Numbered from the stretch's first letter, positions 28,800 to 39,538 are shown. The stretch is DNA of 64,000 nt from Seminavis robusta (GCA_903772945.1 CAICTM010000042.1:1-64000), one strand, 5' to 3'. Made by a program: numbers and translations. Notes: a model not told the origin generated them from the letters alone.

Positions 28800-31423
28800 G
28801 GACTGCGAGGTGCAGAAGGTTTTGCTGGTGTGGTCACTTGTGGAAGTGGTCGGTTGGGGTAGGAGGGGGGCGGTGGTTAATTGTGGCAGTGGTTGGTAAG
28901 AACATCCAAAGTCGTCGGCAGACGAGATACGATCAACCGCCCGCTACATCATCTGTCGAGGTAATCAGTAGCATCGGTCGTGACATCAGTCGTAATAATA
29001 AATGGAGCTGCTGGTATCAAGGAATAGCAATATCAATAGCATGGCGTCCAACTGTCCAACGTGCAATGGCTCGAAGGTCAAAAATCCCATGCTGGCATCG
29101 AGGGAGGTGCAAGTAGCTTTGTTGGCTAAGCCATGCAAACATGCATCGAAATAAATAAATGTGAGCATTCGATTTGACACGCATGCGTGTGCCCTTGCCT
29201 GCTCCCTGGAGCGCTGCCGTCCATCCAGGGCTGCTGAAACAGCTCCTCTGGCTGGCTTTAGGTAGAAAAACGCCCAAAAACTCTAGAAAATCCCCTAACG
29301 CTAGCGCTTTCCATGCACAATACTTTGTGGCGCGTCGACCCAGGTCGATCGAGTTCATGTACCGGTTGTGAGTTACCAAGCAAGGGGAAGCAATATTTAA
29401 GTTTGGTCTTGGGTTGAGGATTAAGGAGGTCACGCTCTTAAACCAATATGATTACCAGACGCGTTTTGATGTGTGTATGAAATTCCGCAACAAACAGCTC
29501 AGGAACGATAATGGTGATTGTGCTTTGATGTCACCTTTTGGTTTCCAAAAGCCTTGGCATTAGAATTGCATCAAGAATTCACCAGCGTTCATTCTGTTCT
29601 GTTCTAATTTCCTTGAACTAGACTCCCGTGGCATAATGGTCACGGAGAGGGTACAACACGTTCGTTCCGCAGCGAGGAGGCATGCCGGATACCGGAGCCA
29701 CGACTGTAGGCCACAAGAGCTTGAAAAGCTCTCTACAACATTCTTGTGCTTGTAGCATCTCGGTTGCCGAATGGATTCTTTGAACTCGCACCGTCGTAGC
29801 AACCTAGCAGACTGTTGTAGCAAACTTACTTGTTCTCTACTGCAGCGAACGGCTTGCTGAAACTCCCTTCTTTCGGCATGATGGGCACATGGGCACTACT
29901 CTTGAGTAGAGGACTTCAGGATGCTTGATGCTGGGACCAACTTACAACTTACCTAGTAGCAAACGCAGACGACTTAAAAAAGTTACCACGAGCAGAGCTA
30001 CTACGCAGGTCAAGCGAAAGCGCTAGATTATAGGCCATACGAGAGGAATTATAAGAATCTCAGGAACATTAGATAGCTATTGAAAGAGCAGAGGTGGCTT
30101 AGCTTGGTTCGTGATAGAAGATTTCAGGATTCCAGGCAGCAGGCAGCGAGCTCGAGGTTCCAGCTGCAGCCTCCGAGAGCGAGAGAGAAGAAAACTGAAG
30201 GAGTTGACCCAACCCGCCAACTTGAAAAATCTCCACCATCGCCAAGCACATAATACCATAGTACCAAACATAGTCCTCGTTCTACCTACAACCGAACCAG
30301 CAAGCAGTTGACAACAGTGGATGTTGCCCAACCCCACCCCCGGAGCAACCAACCGAGGGGTAGCCAGTTGGCTAGTAGCCACATGTAGCTCATAGCTACA
30401 TGTACCAGTACTATAATAGTACGACTGTACAACTCTACTACTAGACGTGATTAGTCAGCCAAATAGCCTCATGTTCATCGCGAACCTTGTAGCTCGCACT
30501 GTCAAGAGTTAGTAGCCTGAAACGGAACACGTGCGTAAACAATATTGCCCAACCCCAGGAGCCCAGGTGTCCAGCCTTTCTTTGGCACGTGAATGGGCTT
30601 ATTCCTTGCTGCTCTTCACTTTCTCTTTTGCTAGCATTAAATATTTATGGGGAGACACAGGAGTGTGGTTTTAGAACAATACCGATGGTTCAAGAAGTTC
30701 GATGATAGACTCATTTACTGGATCATTCCACATTTAGTACTCTTTTGCTTCACTTTTGGACGCTCAAAAGCCAAAAGCCTTCATTATTTCCTTTTGTTTA
30801 CGGCGGCGTCTTCCCCATCCAATCGTGTAAGACAGATTTGGATCCTATAAAGCATTAAATAAGAGGACGAGATGAGAGCTATTGGAGTCGTTTTACTTCA
30901 ATTGCCGTTGTTGAAGTTACTTAAAGATCGCTTTTCTTGAACCCGACGAACTCTCATGAACATTTCAGTGTCTTGTCTACGGTAAACTTGTCTTTCCTAA
31001 GATTTAATGGTGGTTGAAAAATCTAGTCCGCACAGTCCGCACCGCAACACTTTTACGGAATATTTGAATCGTCAAGAAGCCGAGACGTTGAGACATGCCA
31101 AATGTGGGTTCAATAATCGTACTTAATACTAAAGCTCTATGCTGCAGGCCCAAGGCGAGTGAATACTGCTGTGCCACTACACTGTGTACGCCACTCGTAC
31201 CACCCTCCGCTTTGTGGGAGCTCTCTGGGATCCTTTATGTGGTTTCGAAATTGCTGCATGCGGTACGAGTGCACTTGCCCGGTCACTGCTTCATTGCTGA
31301 GCCGCTTCGCTGAAGCTTCCCTTTAGATGGTTGTACTGTTGCACTGTAATAGTAGCCAACTTGCAATCTTGCTGTGGACCTGTTGACCTGATGAACTGGC
31401 CATTATAGGCAGCCACAACTTAC
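28800..31423. other. Long intergenic region, nothing recognised
   Basis: Scattered short frames on both strands without family signal. Several GTAC/CTAG palindromic words occur near 30370-30445. A stretch at 29622-29720 mimics a tRNA D-arm but fails (see rejected items). Confidence 0.5.
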
Positions 31424-31600
31424 TTGGAGACTCGACTCGGCTCACTCAGTTCAACTTATTCCTCCTTCATTTTAAAGCTCACAATCTTGATTGAACTAAA
31501 AGCAAACCTGAAAGTTTCCAAACCTTTTGCTTCTAGCAGCGGCATGCTTGTACTTCTTCCCACTACCACACACACCAAATCTCTTCTCGGCCTGAACAGA

Positions 31601-33067
31601 ATGAGTGGTCTTCCTCCTCGCAACTTTTCTCGAGACAGTCAAGACAACCAGCAAGCACAAGACAGTCATCGCATGAATGCTCTGAGGAACGCCAGTTCCC
31701 AGCAACTCATGGCAGCAATGCGAGAGCAACAGTCTGCCAACAGCAACTCTAACGCCAACTTCCTCCCCAACACATCCGCTTCTGCTTCCCTTCCTCAGAT
31801 GCCAGGTTCAAGAGCTTCCGCCATGGCATCCTTCCAAGGCCAACTTGACACTTCCAGATCCTCTCTCCTGGCTCGCGTAGCCCAAGCCCAGCATCAGCAA
31901 CAGCAGCAGTCGTTTTTGCAGCTCCAGCAACAGCAGCAAGCCGCTGCGGCTGCAGAACAAGCCCAGCGAGAGGAGATCGAGTTCAACTCTCTCCTTCGAC
32001 AGAAGCGTCAAATTGACGAGATGATCCTCAACTCGGCCTTGAACACTCGTCGCATGAGCCTGGACCCTGGTCTCTCCAGACACAATGCATCTCTCTATGG
32101 CAATGCTGCTGCCGCAGCCGGTGCTGGTCTATTTCCAGGCCAAGCTGCCACAGGTTTGCCCTTGTCTCTCAGTGCCAGTGCAGCTGCCATGATGGGTGGA
32201 CCCCGCAATGCCAGCAACAACCCCATCTATGATCACTCTGAAATGCTGACGGGTAAGATTCGGGGCCTGGATGCCGACCGTACCATGGCATCCATGTGGC
32301 AGTCGTCAGCTCGTCGTCTCTCGGATCCTTCTCATCAACACAACCGGTTGCAAGCGGCAGCCTTGATGTCACGCAATGCGGGGATTGCCAATGCTGCAGC
32401 TGCTTCAGCCGCCCGCCCCATGCCATCCGTCGAAGAAGGGGACGCCATGGAGGAAGAAGACGATGAGGCCTACTTTAACGATGCTGGATCCGATGAAGTC
32501 GACCGGGACTTTAAGCGAAGCCAAGAGAACTTCCCCCTCAAGCTGTACCGCATCATCTACGAAGTCGTCAAGAGCGGACGTGGAGATGTCATCTCCTTCT
32601 TCCCCCACGGACGCAGCTTTGCCGTCCACAAGCCCAAGGAGTTTATCAGTGAAATCATGCCAAAGTACTTTGCCACTGGACGCATGAATACCTTCCTCAA
32701 GCAACTGAACCTGTATGGCTTTCGCCGCATCACCGAAGGACGAGACAAGGGCGGATACTTTCACGCCAAGTTCATCCTCGGCAAGCGTCATCTCTGCAAG
32801 CAGATCAAGCGCAAAAAGACCGACAACAAAGCCGCCAAGGCAGCCAAGGTCGTCGTCGAGTCCAAAGAAGCCGATCGCGAAGTCAGTGCTTCCTCGTTGT
32901 CTGCAGAGGAGTACGCCACGTCTCTGAGTCAACAAATGGCGAGGAAAAAGCAAGCAGGAGGCGAAGACAACACCAAGTCTCCTCCTCTTAGCCCAACCTC
33001 CTCTCGCCATCCCAAGATGCGATGGAAGCAACAGTCGTCGTCACAACAGGAACATCACGGAAGATGA
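31601..33067 (+). CDS. HSF-type DNA-binding domain protein (transcription factor)
   Basis: The HSF DNA-binding domain spans about residues 305-405: NFPLKLYRIIYEVV, then ISFFPHGRSFAVHKPKEF, the recognition helix FLKQLNLYGFRRI and GYFHAKFILGKRHL followed by a basic KRKK stretch. The long N-terminus (residues 1-300) is rich in Gln, Ala, Ser and Asn with a (Q)n block (about 100-125) and looks like an intrinsically disordered activation region. An acidic DAMEEEDDEAYF segment lies just before the domain. No HR-A/B heptads follow, as in many of the expanded diatom HSFs, so it may act as a monomer. An in-frame ATG at 31424 would add 59 residues. I prefer 31601 because the protein-like composition starts there. 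Confidence 0.9.
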   Translation: MSGLPPRNFSRDSQDNQQAQDSHRMNALRNASSQQLMAAMREQQSANSNSNANFLPNTSASASLPQMPGSRASAMASFQGQLDTSRSSLLARVAQAQHQQQQQSFLQLQQQQQAAAAAEQAQREEIEFNSLLRQKRQIDEMILNSALNTRRMSLDPGLSRHNASLYGNAAAAAGAGLFPGQAATGLPLSLSASAAAMMGGPRNASNNPIYDHSEMLTGKIRGLDADRTMASMWQSSARRLSDPSHQHNRLQAAALMSRNAGIANAAAASAARPMPSVEEGDAMEEEDDEAYFNDAGSDEVDRDFKRSQENFPLKLYRIIYEVVKSGRGDVISFFPHGRSFAVHKPKEFISEIMPKYFATGRMNTFLKQLNLYGFRRITEGRDKGGYFHAKFILGKRHLCKQIKRKKTDNKAAKAAKVVVESKEADREVSASSLSAEEYATSLSQQMARKKQAGGEDNTKSPPLSPTSSRHPKMRWKQQSSSQQEHHGR

Positions 33068-34387
33068 ACAGTGAACGGCTGGATGTGGAATGAACGGGCG
33101 GAATTCAGCTGACTTACTAAGCTACAAAGGAAGCGACCAGGGGATCAATAAGTTGCCATTCAAGAAACTAACTAGACTAATCAAAAACAACTCATAAAGC
33201 AAAGTCACTCCGTCTTATCAAAGCCTACATTGTAGCGGTAAATTGTTCAGAGCAACTAGCTAGCTCGCTAGTAGTCCAAGTACCGATAAAGCTAGCTTAA
33301 TAAGACATTCGGCTGCTCCGATATCCCACGCCTTCGACTATCTTGCAGCGGCTCCCCACCACAGCCAGGCGCCACACTCTGACACTCATTCGTGATTCGA
33401 AATGATGGTTGGCATCCTCTTGGGAATGCGTCCAGTTTCGTCGGTTGCCGAAAGCCCAAACACAGTTCCAAAACTACCGATTTGAGTGGGACTTCGACTT
33501 TTCGGCTCGTTCGGCCTGTTGAAAACAAATGATGATGGGACTTCGGTCGGTTGACGTTTGCTTTGCACAGTGGTACCTGTGCGAACTCGACTTGGCATTG
33601 GATACCTTGCCCGGGCAGGGTTGGCCTTTATTCCTCTGCTCCTCTCTAGAGCTACATGTAGCCAGCATGGCTGTGGCATGTGGTACTACAGGTAGTATTG
33701 ATCAATAACGGAGGCTCCCAGCCTGAACCACTTGGGCTCTCTTCCATTCGCGGTTCTTCTACTACTAGGTCAGCCAGTTTGCAAAATCCAGAATTCAGTT
33801 TTGCTGTTTCCTGCAAGAATGTAAGAATAGAGTACCGTGCAATACATGTAGATCTCACCGCCTCAAGGTTGGCGCTCCTGCTCTGAGAAGAAATACAGCA
33901 GCCCCTATTTTCCCTTGAGTTTATCGACGGCGACACCAGTAGCTTTTGGGAGTCTTTACGACCTTTTATGTTTGATGCCACCTTCGGGCTACGCCGGAGG
34001 CTATGTCATTTTTTTTTTGGTTTGGTGATTACTTTGATTTTCTTTGCTTGGGGATGCTCCTCTCCGGTAAGTTTCCCCTTGTTGCCGTCGTCGTATTATT
34101 GCTGACGCTACCGGTATGGGTGTCCTCTTCTCTAGTTTCCTCTGCCAACGACGCGAAAAACTAACACATCACCCTCTTACTTGAGACATACCCAAGGGGA
34201 GGGCTTGTCTTTGTCAATGGCGGCACTGTACCACAGTCAGCACAATGAAGAGGAAATTAGAGAAGAGACGACCGTGCCAACACGAAACGCATCAAGTCTC
34301 CGGAAACAACTCTCCGGCGACACGAAAAAATTCTTTAGTCGCAATAAACAACACAGTCAGCAAATTAATCTCATTACGTAATTCCCT
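33068..34387. other. Intergenic, nothing recognised
   Basis: Contains CTAGCTAG-type palindromes (33258-33272) and a T-tract (34008-34018). No gene or RNA seen. Confidence 0.5.
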
Positions 34388-35410
34388 TTATTTTAGCTTC
34401 GACGCTTCCATTGAACAACTCATGGCGGCAGCCACTGCTTTCTTTTCTTCTTCTCTTCGGAGCTTCTTGAATACACGACTGCTCTTGTATTTGTCCTTGA
34501 GAACGTCGCGAAAGGCTTGTGCTATGGTGATTCGTTGCACACTCTCTTCCACACAATACCAGCGCAGCGTCGTCAAATCCTGCTTGACAAACGCATGAGG
34601 CGACTTGAGTCTCACTTCCGTCAAGACGCGCTGGATGATACTGGATTTGTCTGCCTTGGTGGTGGCGGCGCTGTACTCGGTCAATTCCTTCTTGATGAGT
34701 TCTTGGAAACGAACATTCCCAGGATGTTGGGCCACCTTTTTGCCCCTCCCTACGATGACCGTGTTGGGACAAGGCAAAAAGTCGATGGACAACATCTGAA
34801 TCTTGCTCTCCAAGCCACTGGGTGTCTGGTTGGACGCAGTATTGTCTTCCAGCGTTGGGTGAATCTTGCTCTCCAAGCCTCTGGGTGTCTGGTTGGACGC
34901 AGTATCGTCTTCCAGCGTTGGTTGACGGTCGTTTTGTAATGCTGCTACTTGCCTTGCCAGTGGCATTGAATTCATGGCGACAGCCACTGCTTTCTTTTCT
35001 TTTTCTCTTCGGAGTTTCTTGAATACACGACTGCTCTTGTATTTGTCCTTGAGAGCATCGCGAAAGGCTTGTGCTGTGGTGATTCGTTGCGCATTCTCTT
35101 CGACACGATACCAGCGCAGCGTCGTCAAATCCTGCTTGACAAACGCATGAGGCGACTTGAGTCTAACTTCCGTCAAGACGCGCTGGATGATATTGGATTT
35201 GTCTGCCTTGGTGGTGGCAACGGCGCTGTACTCAGTCAATTCCTTCTTGACGAGTTCTTGGAAACGAACATTCCCAGCATGTTGGGCCACCTTTTTGCCC
35301 CTCCCTACGATGACCGTGTTGGGACAAGGCAAAAAGTCGATGGACAAAATCTGTTTGTCGCGCTGTTCTTTGTAGAATTTAGCTGCCATCTTTCTTGTCA
35401 AAGAAACCAT
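34388..35410 (-). CDS. Tandem DUF6824-domain protein
   Basis: A 340-residue protein with two near-identical copies of a domain that starts CPNTVIVGRGKKVAQH, contains GNVRFQELVKKELTEY, and ends RVEENAQRI ... AFRDALKDKYK. This is the diatom-specific DUF6824 pattern (GRG...HPGN.RF..L), often found in putative DNA-binding proteins. Copies lie at about residues 25-150 and 210-335, joined by a linker with a short repeat (TLEDDTASNQTPRGLESKI twice). The DNA copies (34409-34800 and 34975-35345) show recent duplication. The first residues (MVSLTRKMAAKFYKEQR) come from the SAP-like segment upstream read in another frame, so the native start has probably been lost and this may be a truncated protein. 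Confidence 0.7.
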   Translation of the reverse strand: MVSLTRKMAAKFYKEQRDKQILSIDFLPCPNTVIVGRGKKVAQHAGNVRFQELVKKELTEYSAVATTKADKSNIIQRVLTEVRLKSPHAFVKQDLTTLRWYRVEENAQRITTAQAFRDALKDKYKSSRVFKKLRREKEKKAVAVAMNSMPLARQVAALQNDRQPTLEDDTASNQTPRGLESKIHPTLEDNTASNQTPSGLESKIQMLSIDFLPCPNTVIVGRGKKVAQHPGNVRFQELIKKELTEYSAATTKADKSSIIQRVLTEVRLKSPHAFVKQDLTTLRWYCVEESVQRITIAQAFRDVLKDKYKSSRVFKKLRREEEKKAVAAAMSCSMEASKLK

Positions 35411-35640
35411 GCAATCTCTTCAACATCTCGGGTTTGCCACTGGGAATTTTTTTCAATCCGGCAACACGAAGCCACTCAGTAGCCTCCCTTGCTGTCAAAT
35501 CAGCAATATCCCCTTTTGTCAGACTCGTTAATTCTCCTATGGTTGTTGGTGGCGGTGGCCCAGTGGCATCCGTGCTACTGTTGGGATTGACCCTGCTAGC
35601 TAGTTGTAGTAACTGTTATAAGCTGTTGTAAAGGTGATGG
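35396..35640 (-). pseudogene. SAP-like repeat fragment, broken
   Basis: Reads on the minus strand as a SAP-like unit (LTKGDIADLTAREATEWL ... PSGKPEMLKRLHGFFDKK), very close to the units of the gene at 37362-38495 (for example 38176-38400). Here a TAC-to-TAA change ends the frame right after FFDKKDGS. The DUF6824 frame begins just beyond, in another phase. The ancestral gene may have carried SAP-like repeats followed by DUF6824 domains. Confidence 0.6.
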
Positions 35641-35821
35641 TGGCGCCAACAGCATGAGTGGGCAGTGGTCAGTGGGTGGTCCCGCTGGTGTGGTCACAAC
35701 TAAATGTACCGTGACTGGATTCAACCAATTAGTGACTGACCTAAACCATTGCAAAAGCCAACACGCAGCTGCACCAACACATGTCATGTCAACACAGCAT
35801 TCACACACAAGCTGCCGCACC

Positions 35822-36187
35822 ATGATGAAACGAACGGCTGTTCCCCTCTTTTTGGCTGCTTTGATGGCTCCGACAGCCGCATTCTTGTTGCCTCAACCGC
35901 GCAAATGTACCAGCACGCAGCTATTTGGGGAAATCTTCAAGGGGACCGTAAAATGGTTTGACGACACGAAAGGATTTGGATTTATCACCCGAGATAACGA
36001 TGGCGAAGAGTTCTTTGTGCACCAAACGGGCATTCAAGCCGATGGTTTTCGTGCTCTGGAGGACGGTTCTGCAGTCGAATTTCAAGTTGGGACGGCCGAC
36101 AATGGCAAAACCAAAGCGGAAAAAGTGACAGGCCCTGATGGGAAACAAGTACCAAGAGGATATGCCTACAAAAAGAGGGAAGAGTAG
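35822..36187 (+). CDS. Plastid-targeted cold-shock-domain protein
   Basis: Signal peptide MMKRTAVPLFLAALMAPTAA, then FLLPQPR: a Phe at the cleavage site, as in diatom plastid (ASAFAP-like) presequences. It is followed by one cold-shock domain: GTVKWFDDTKGFGFI with RNP1 KGFGFI, EEFFVHQ as RNP2, and ALEDGSAVEFQV. Cold-shock domains bind single-stranded RNA/DNA. The mature protein is little more than the CSD (about 75 residues), like bacterial CspA. An upstream in-frame ATG (35654) would add 56 residues before the signal peptide and is unlikely. The gene sits between the duplicated DUF6824/SAP blocks. Confidence 0.88.
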   Translation: MMKRTAVPLFLAALMAPTAAFLLPQPRKCTSTQLFGEIFKGTVKWFDDTKGFGFITRDNDGEEFFVHQTGIQADGFRALEDGSAVEFQVGTADNGKTKAEKVTGPDGKQVPRGYAYKKREE

Positions 36188-36305
36188 GAAAAGTCAATAA
36201 GAGATTAGTGTGCTTGTTAGCTTTTCAATCGGAATGGCTTGTGTGCATGCTCTCAAGAAGTGTGGCTGATTCTATCGATATTAAAAATGGTCTGTTGCCA
36301 AGGAT

Positions 36306-36569
36306 TTGCGCCGTTCGATTGTAGTACCAGTAGCAAGCACAAGACTGAGAAATGCATTGTCACGTTCTAAAACTACAACGTCCACCCTTCTGCTTGGGAT
36401 TGCTGCCTCACATTCATTCCTTCGTAAAAGTAAGGTCGGAACGAGGATTGTGGGCGCTGCTATTCCTCTAGGGCTCTTGTATTGTTCTCGTGTCAGCCAT
36501 GCAAGAACATTGCATACAGGAGAAGAAGGTGGTGATTATGAGAAAGAAGCAGCCGAACTCGAACCGTAG
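36306..36569 (+). CDS. Small hypothetical protein with presequence-like N-terminus
   Basis: 87 residues, Arg/Ser/Thr-rich start (MRRSIVVPVASTRLRNALSR) with a mitochondrion-type character, one hydrophobic stretch (GAAIPLGLLYC) and an acidic tail. No family. It may be a non-functional frame. Confidence 0.25.
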   Translation: MRRSIVVPVASTRLRNALSRSKTTTSTLLLGIAASHSFLRKSKVGTRIVGAAIPLGLLYCSRVSHARTLHTGEEGGDYEKEAAELEP

Positions 36570-36606
36570 ATCTGCCCTCCTCCTCAGCGCAATGTCTGTT
36601 TGACGG

Positions 36607-37297
36607 ATGACTGCATTCAAGTCACGGCCGCCAAGCTTTTCTCGAGATTTTCCCATGGCGGGCAATCGCAGTCAATGGTGGCTCTCCGCCCCCAAAACTG
36701 CCGGCGATTGGGCTCGAAGAGGACCTGCCCAACAACCAGCCGCCACGGCTTCCCGCCGAGGCCGCAAAACGGATTACCGTATGCCAGTTTAATCTTGGTC
36801 AGGGTCCCCAAATCGGCCTCGTCGACCAGTGCCGGCGTCGCCCTGCGCATGGCTCGACGCCGTGAGTGTACACAAGTGCAATGGGAACACATTCCCGGAC
36901 GTCACTTTTCGAAACGAGCGTCCGGAACCTTTTTGTTTACTTCGTTCGAGATCCGGCGGCTCGCAATACGGTACTGTCGTTTGACAATTTTCGAGAGGAG
37001 TCCATTGAAGGCATTCAATGTACGGAAGAAACGCTGTTGGACCGGATTGGGAATTTTTCCAGTGGCAATTTCGGTACCATTTTAAAGGATGGGCAAGGAG
37101 GATTTCAATTGCAATTTGCTGCTTTGGAACCCATTCCGTACTTTGCCGCCTGGGATCCGTCCGATCGAGAGACGGTACAAAATGCCGACAAGGTTCAGGC
37201 CATCATTCATCGAATGATGCGGGGATACAACTTTATGATTGTGGTGGAACGCATGGAGGAATCTCTGGTGGCGTTGGCCCTCTTGTTGGATCCCTAG
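36607..37297 (+). pseudogene. Sulfotransferase-like pseudogene, frameshifted and 3'-truncated
   Basis: The first part contains ILVRVPKSASSTSAGVA, which matches the PAPS-binding VPKxxSST loop of protist sulfotransferases. After a one-base shift near 36940 the sequence continues in another frame with FVYFVRDPAARNTVLSFDNF, the second PAPS-binding (RDP) motif, and ends IVVERMEESLVALALLL, typical of the family's central part. At 37297 it breaks off. From 37298 on the DNA matches the DUF6824 linker (34880-34940), so the 3' half was replaced by a duplicated segment. It is non-functional. Confidence 0.65.
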
Positions 37298-37361
37298 GTG
37301 TCTGGTTGGACGCAGTATCGTCTTCCAGCATTGGTTGACGGTCGTTTTGTAATGCTACTAG

Positions 37362-38495
37362 CTAGTTGCGTGGCATTGGCTTGTCATCAGTTTGTAGCGC
37401 CGTTCGTTGTCGCTTGGATTGACGCTGTGGTCGCTTCGACTGAGTTTGTGGTCGCGTCGACTGAGGTTGTGGCACGAGTTGTTGCAACTTTGACTGAGTT
37501 TGTGGCTCCGTTCTTTGTAGAATATAGCCGTCATCTTTCTTGTCAAAGAAATCATGCAATCTCTTCAACATCTCGGCTTTGCCACTGGGAATTTTCAATC
37601 TGGCAACACGAATCCACTCAGTAGCCTCCCTTGTTGTCAAATCATCAATATCCCCTTTTGTCAGACTCGTTACTCCTCCTATGGTTGTTGGTGGCGGTAG
37701 TGCCCTTGGCATGCATGCTACTGCTGGGACTGCTGGTTGTAGTTGTGTTGCCAGTGGCATTGCCAGTGGCATCCATGCTACTGCTGGTTGTAGTTGTGTT
37801 GCCAGTGGCATTGCCAGTGGAAATGGCATCGCCAGTGGAATTGGCATTGCCATTGCCAGTGGCATTGCCATTGACAGCGGCACTGGCATCGCCGGTGGCA
37901 CTGGCATTGCCACTGGCGTGGGTCGTGGTAGCTTGGGCTGAGTTTGTGGCGCCGTTCGTTGTAGAATATAGCTGTCATCCTTCTTGTCAAAGAAATCATG
38001 CAATCTCTTCAACATCTCGGATTTGGCAGTGGGAATTTTCAATCCAGCAACACGAAGCCACTCAATAGCCTCCCTTGCTGTCAAATCATCAATATCCCCT
38101 TTTTTCACGAGTTGTCGTAGCTTGGACTGAGTTTGTGGCTCCGCTATTTGTAGAATGTAGCTGTCATCTTCCTTGTCAAAGAAATCATGCAATCTCTTCA
38201 ACATCTCGGGTTTGCTACTGGGAATTTTCAATCCGGCAACACGAAGCCACTTAGTAGCCTCCCTTGTTGTCAAATCATCAATATCCCCTTTTGTCAGACT
38301 TGCTAATCCTCCTATGGTTGTTGGTGGCGGTGGCACCAGTGGCATCCGTGCTACTGCTGGGATTGACTCTGCTAGTTGTAGTTGTAAAGGTGATGGCGCC
38401 AACAGTACTGTAGTTGACTGTTGTCTTGTTATTGCTGCTAAAATAGGTTGTTTGTGTTTGCTTTGTAGGATTGCTGCTCCAAGCGGTATCGCCAT
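37362..38495 (-). CDS. SAP-like repeat protein with Ala/Met/Pro low-complexity linker
   Basis: Three copies of a SAP-like unit (KGDIDDLTTREATEWL ... MLKRLHDFFDKKDD), a helix-extended-helix motif that often binds DNA or chromatin. They are separated by a degenerate (A)MPLAMP repeat (coded near 37700-37930) and end in a Gln/Arg-rich tail (RPQTQSKRPQRQSKRQ). The ATG at 38495 (MAIPLGAAIL) is preferred. The in-frame extension to 38603 only translates the end of a MULE (38513 onward). The MULE therefore sits 18 bp before the start codon and has probably removed the promoter or replaced it. Closely related to the fragment at 35396-35640. Confidence 0.55.
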   Translation of the reverse strand: MAIPLGAAILQSKHKQPILAAITRQQSTTVLLAPSPLQLQLAESIPAVARMPLVPPPPTTIGGLASLTKGDIDDLTTREATKWLRVAGLKIPSSKPEMLKRLHDFFDKEDDSYILQIAEPQTQSKLRQLVKKGDIDDLTAREAIEWLRVAGLKIPTAKSEMLKRLHDFFDKKDDSYILQRTAPQTQPKLPRPTPVAMPVPPAMPVPLSMAMPLAMAMPIPLAMPFPLAMPLATQLQPAVAWMPLAMPLATQLQPAVPAVACMPRALPPPTTIGGVTSLTKGDIDDLTTREATEWIRVARLKIPSGKAEMLKRLHDFFDKKDDGYILQRTEPQTQSKLQQLVPQPQSTRPQTQSKRPQRQSKRQRTALQTDDKPMPRN

Positions 38496-38699
38496 ACATG
38501 TACGTACCGTACGAGAGCCCTCAAACGCACGCGATGTAATACATGTAATACGTACAATGCGTATTCTACGTATTCCCGTATAATACGTATAACACGTATA
38601 CACGTCGCCAGCCAGCCACCGTGACGTTCGAGTGACCGTTCGTTTCGCAAAATGGCTTCAACACCAATCTCCACCAATCTCAATTCCACCAATCTCCAC

Positions 38700-39535
38700 A
38701 ACAACACCATGAGATAAACCTCTCTCCTCTTGTTGCTTTGAAGGTACAGAGGTTTCTGTTGTTATTTGAAGATAGTACCATCATTGTGGGTAAGTAGGCA
38801 ATGTGGTATGGCTTTGTTGAAGCCAAGAAGACTGTTTCTGTGGAAAGATAGAAGGATTCTCTCCATTCAACTCCTTCTTCATTCTCCTGCCCCCACTCTC
38901 TTTATCAGCTTTGTCAAGCTCACAGACCATTCTCTTTGCATTCATATACTTCTGAAGGCTCACTGACGAAGCCTGTGGAAGATCTGGCCTTGATTTCACC
39001 ATTGTCAACAACTTCCTGTAGGGACCAGTACTGAACCCTGTAAGTACCCAAGCGCGCAACACGTGTTATATGTGTTACCCGTGTTATACATATTAACTGT
39101 GTTGTACGTATTAACTGTGTTATACGTATAACACGTATTACCTGTGTTATATGTATTACTGTGTTATACGTATTACCTGTTTATACTATTACCTGTTTAT
39201 ACGTATTACCTGTGTTGGTCGTATTGTGCATGTTACCCGTGTTTGTTGTTCACATATTTTCGTTTTCTTCATTAGTATTTTCGTTTAGGCATCATGTCGG
39301 GTTCTGACGATGAAGATGGTGGGCAAGACGCTGGAGAAGACGTTGCTCGAGAGAGGAGAAGGATGACGAATCTGAGGAGGAGATTCCCTTTGGCCCTGAC
39401 AATCCTGGTCCTTTTTCCCCCGAACAAATCACTCCCCGCAACTTTGTTACATGTATTCAAGAAGCCATTCCGATGACCGCGAAGCGCCGAAACGAAGATA
39501 AATCCATCACCACGCATCCTATCTACCATCCTGGA
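38700..39535 (+). pseudogene. Accessory gene of MULE 1 (5' part; leader exon, palindromic intron, acidic protein start)
   Basis: A leader exon ends ...AGTACTGAACCCTG, with GTAAGT at 39040. The intron runs 39040-39288 and is built of TACGTATTA / CCTGTGTTATA repeats. The ATG at 39294 starts an acidic protein (MSGSDDEDGGQDAGEDV). After a frameshift the homologous stretch PFSPEQITPRNFVTCIQEAIP appears. The partner gene in MULE 2 (47854-48488) has the same layout, intron and a matching ..EEQLVECVKDKIPLV stretch. The rest is deleted here. Function unknown. Confidence 0.5.
39057..39235. repeat. ACGTAT palindrome array inside MULE 1 leader intron
   Basis: Repeats of TATTACCTGTGTTATACG / TATTAACTGTGTTATACG. 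Similar arrays occur just inside both termini (38537-38612; 40955-41135) and in MULE 2 at 47040-47157, 47625-47790 and 49895-50060. Confidence 0.85.
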
Positions 39536-39538
39536 CTG

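Noticed and set aside
29622-29720. tRNA-like D-arm (TGGCATAATGGTCACGG)
   Set aside because: No matching acceptor stem, anticodon arm or GGTTCRA T-arm could be found at the right spacing.
38495-38603. N-terminal extension of the SAP-repeat protein
   Set aside because: It translates the MULE terminus and its ACGTAT palindromes, so the Met at 38495 is the better start.
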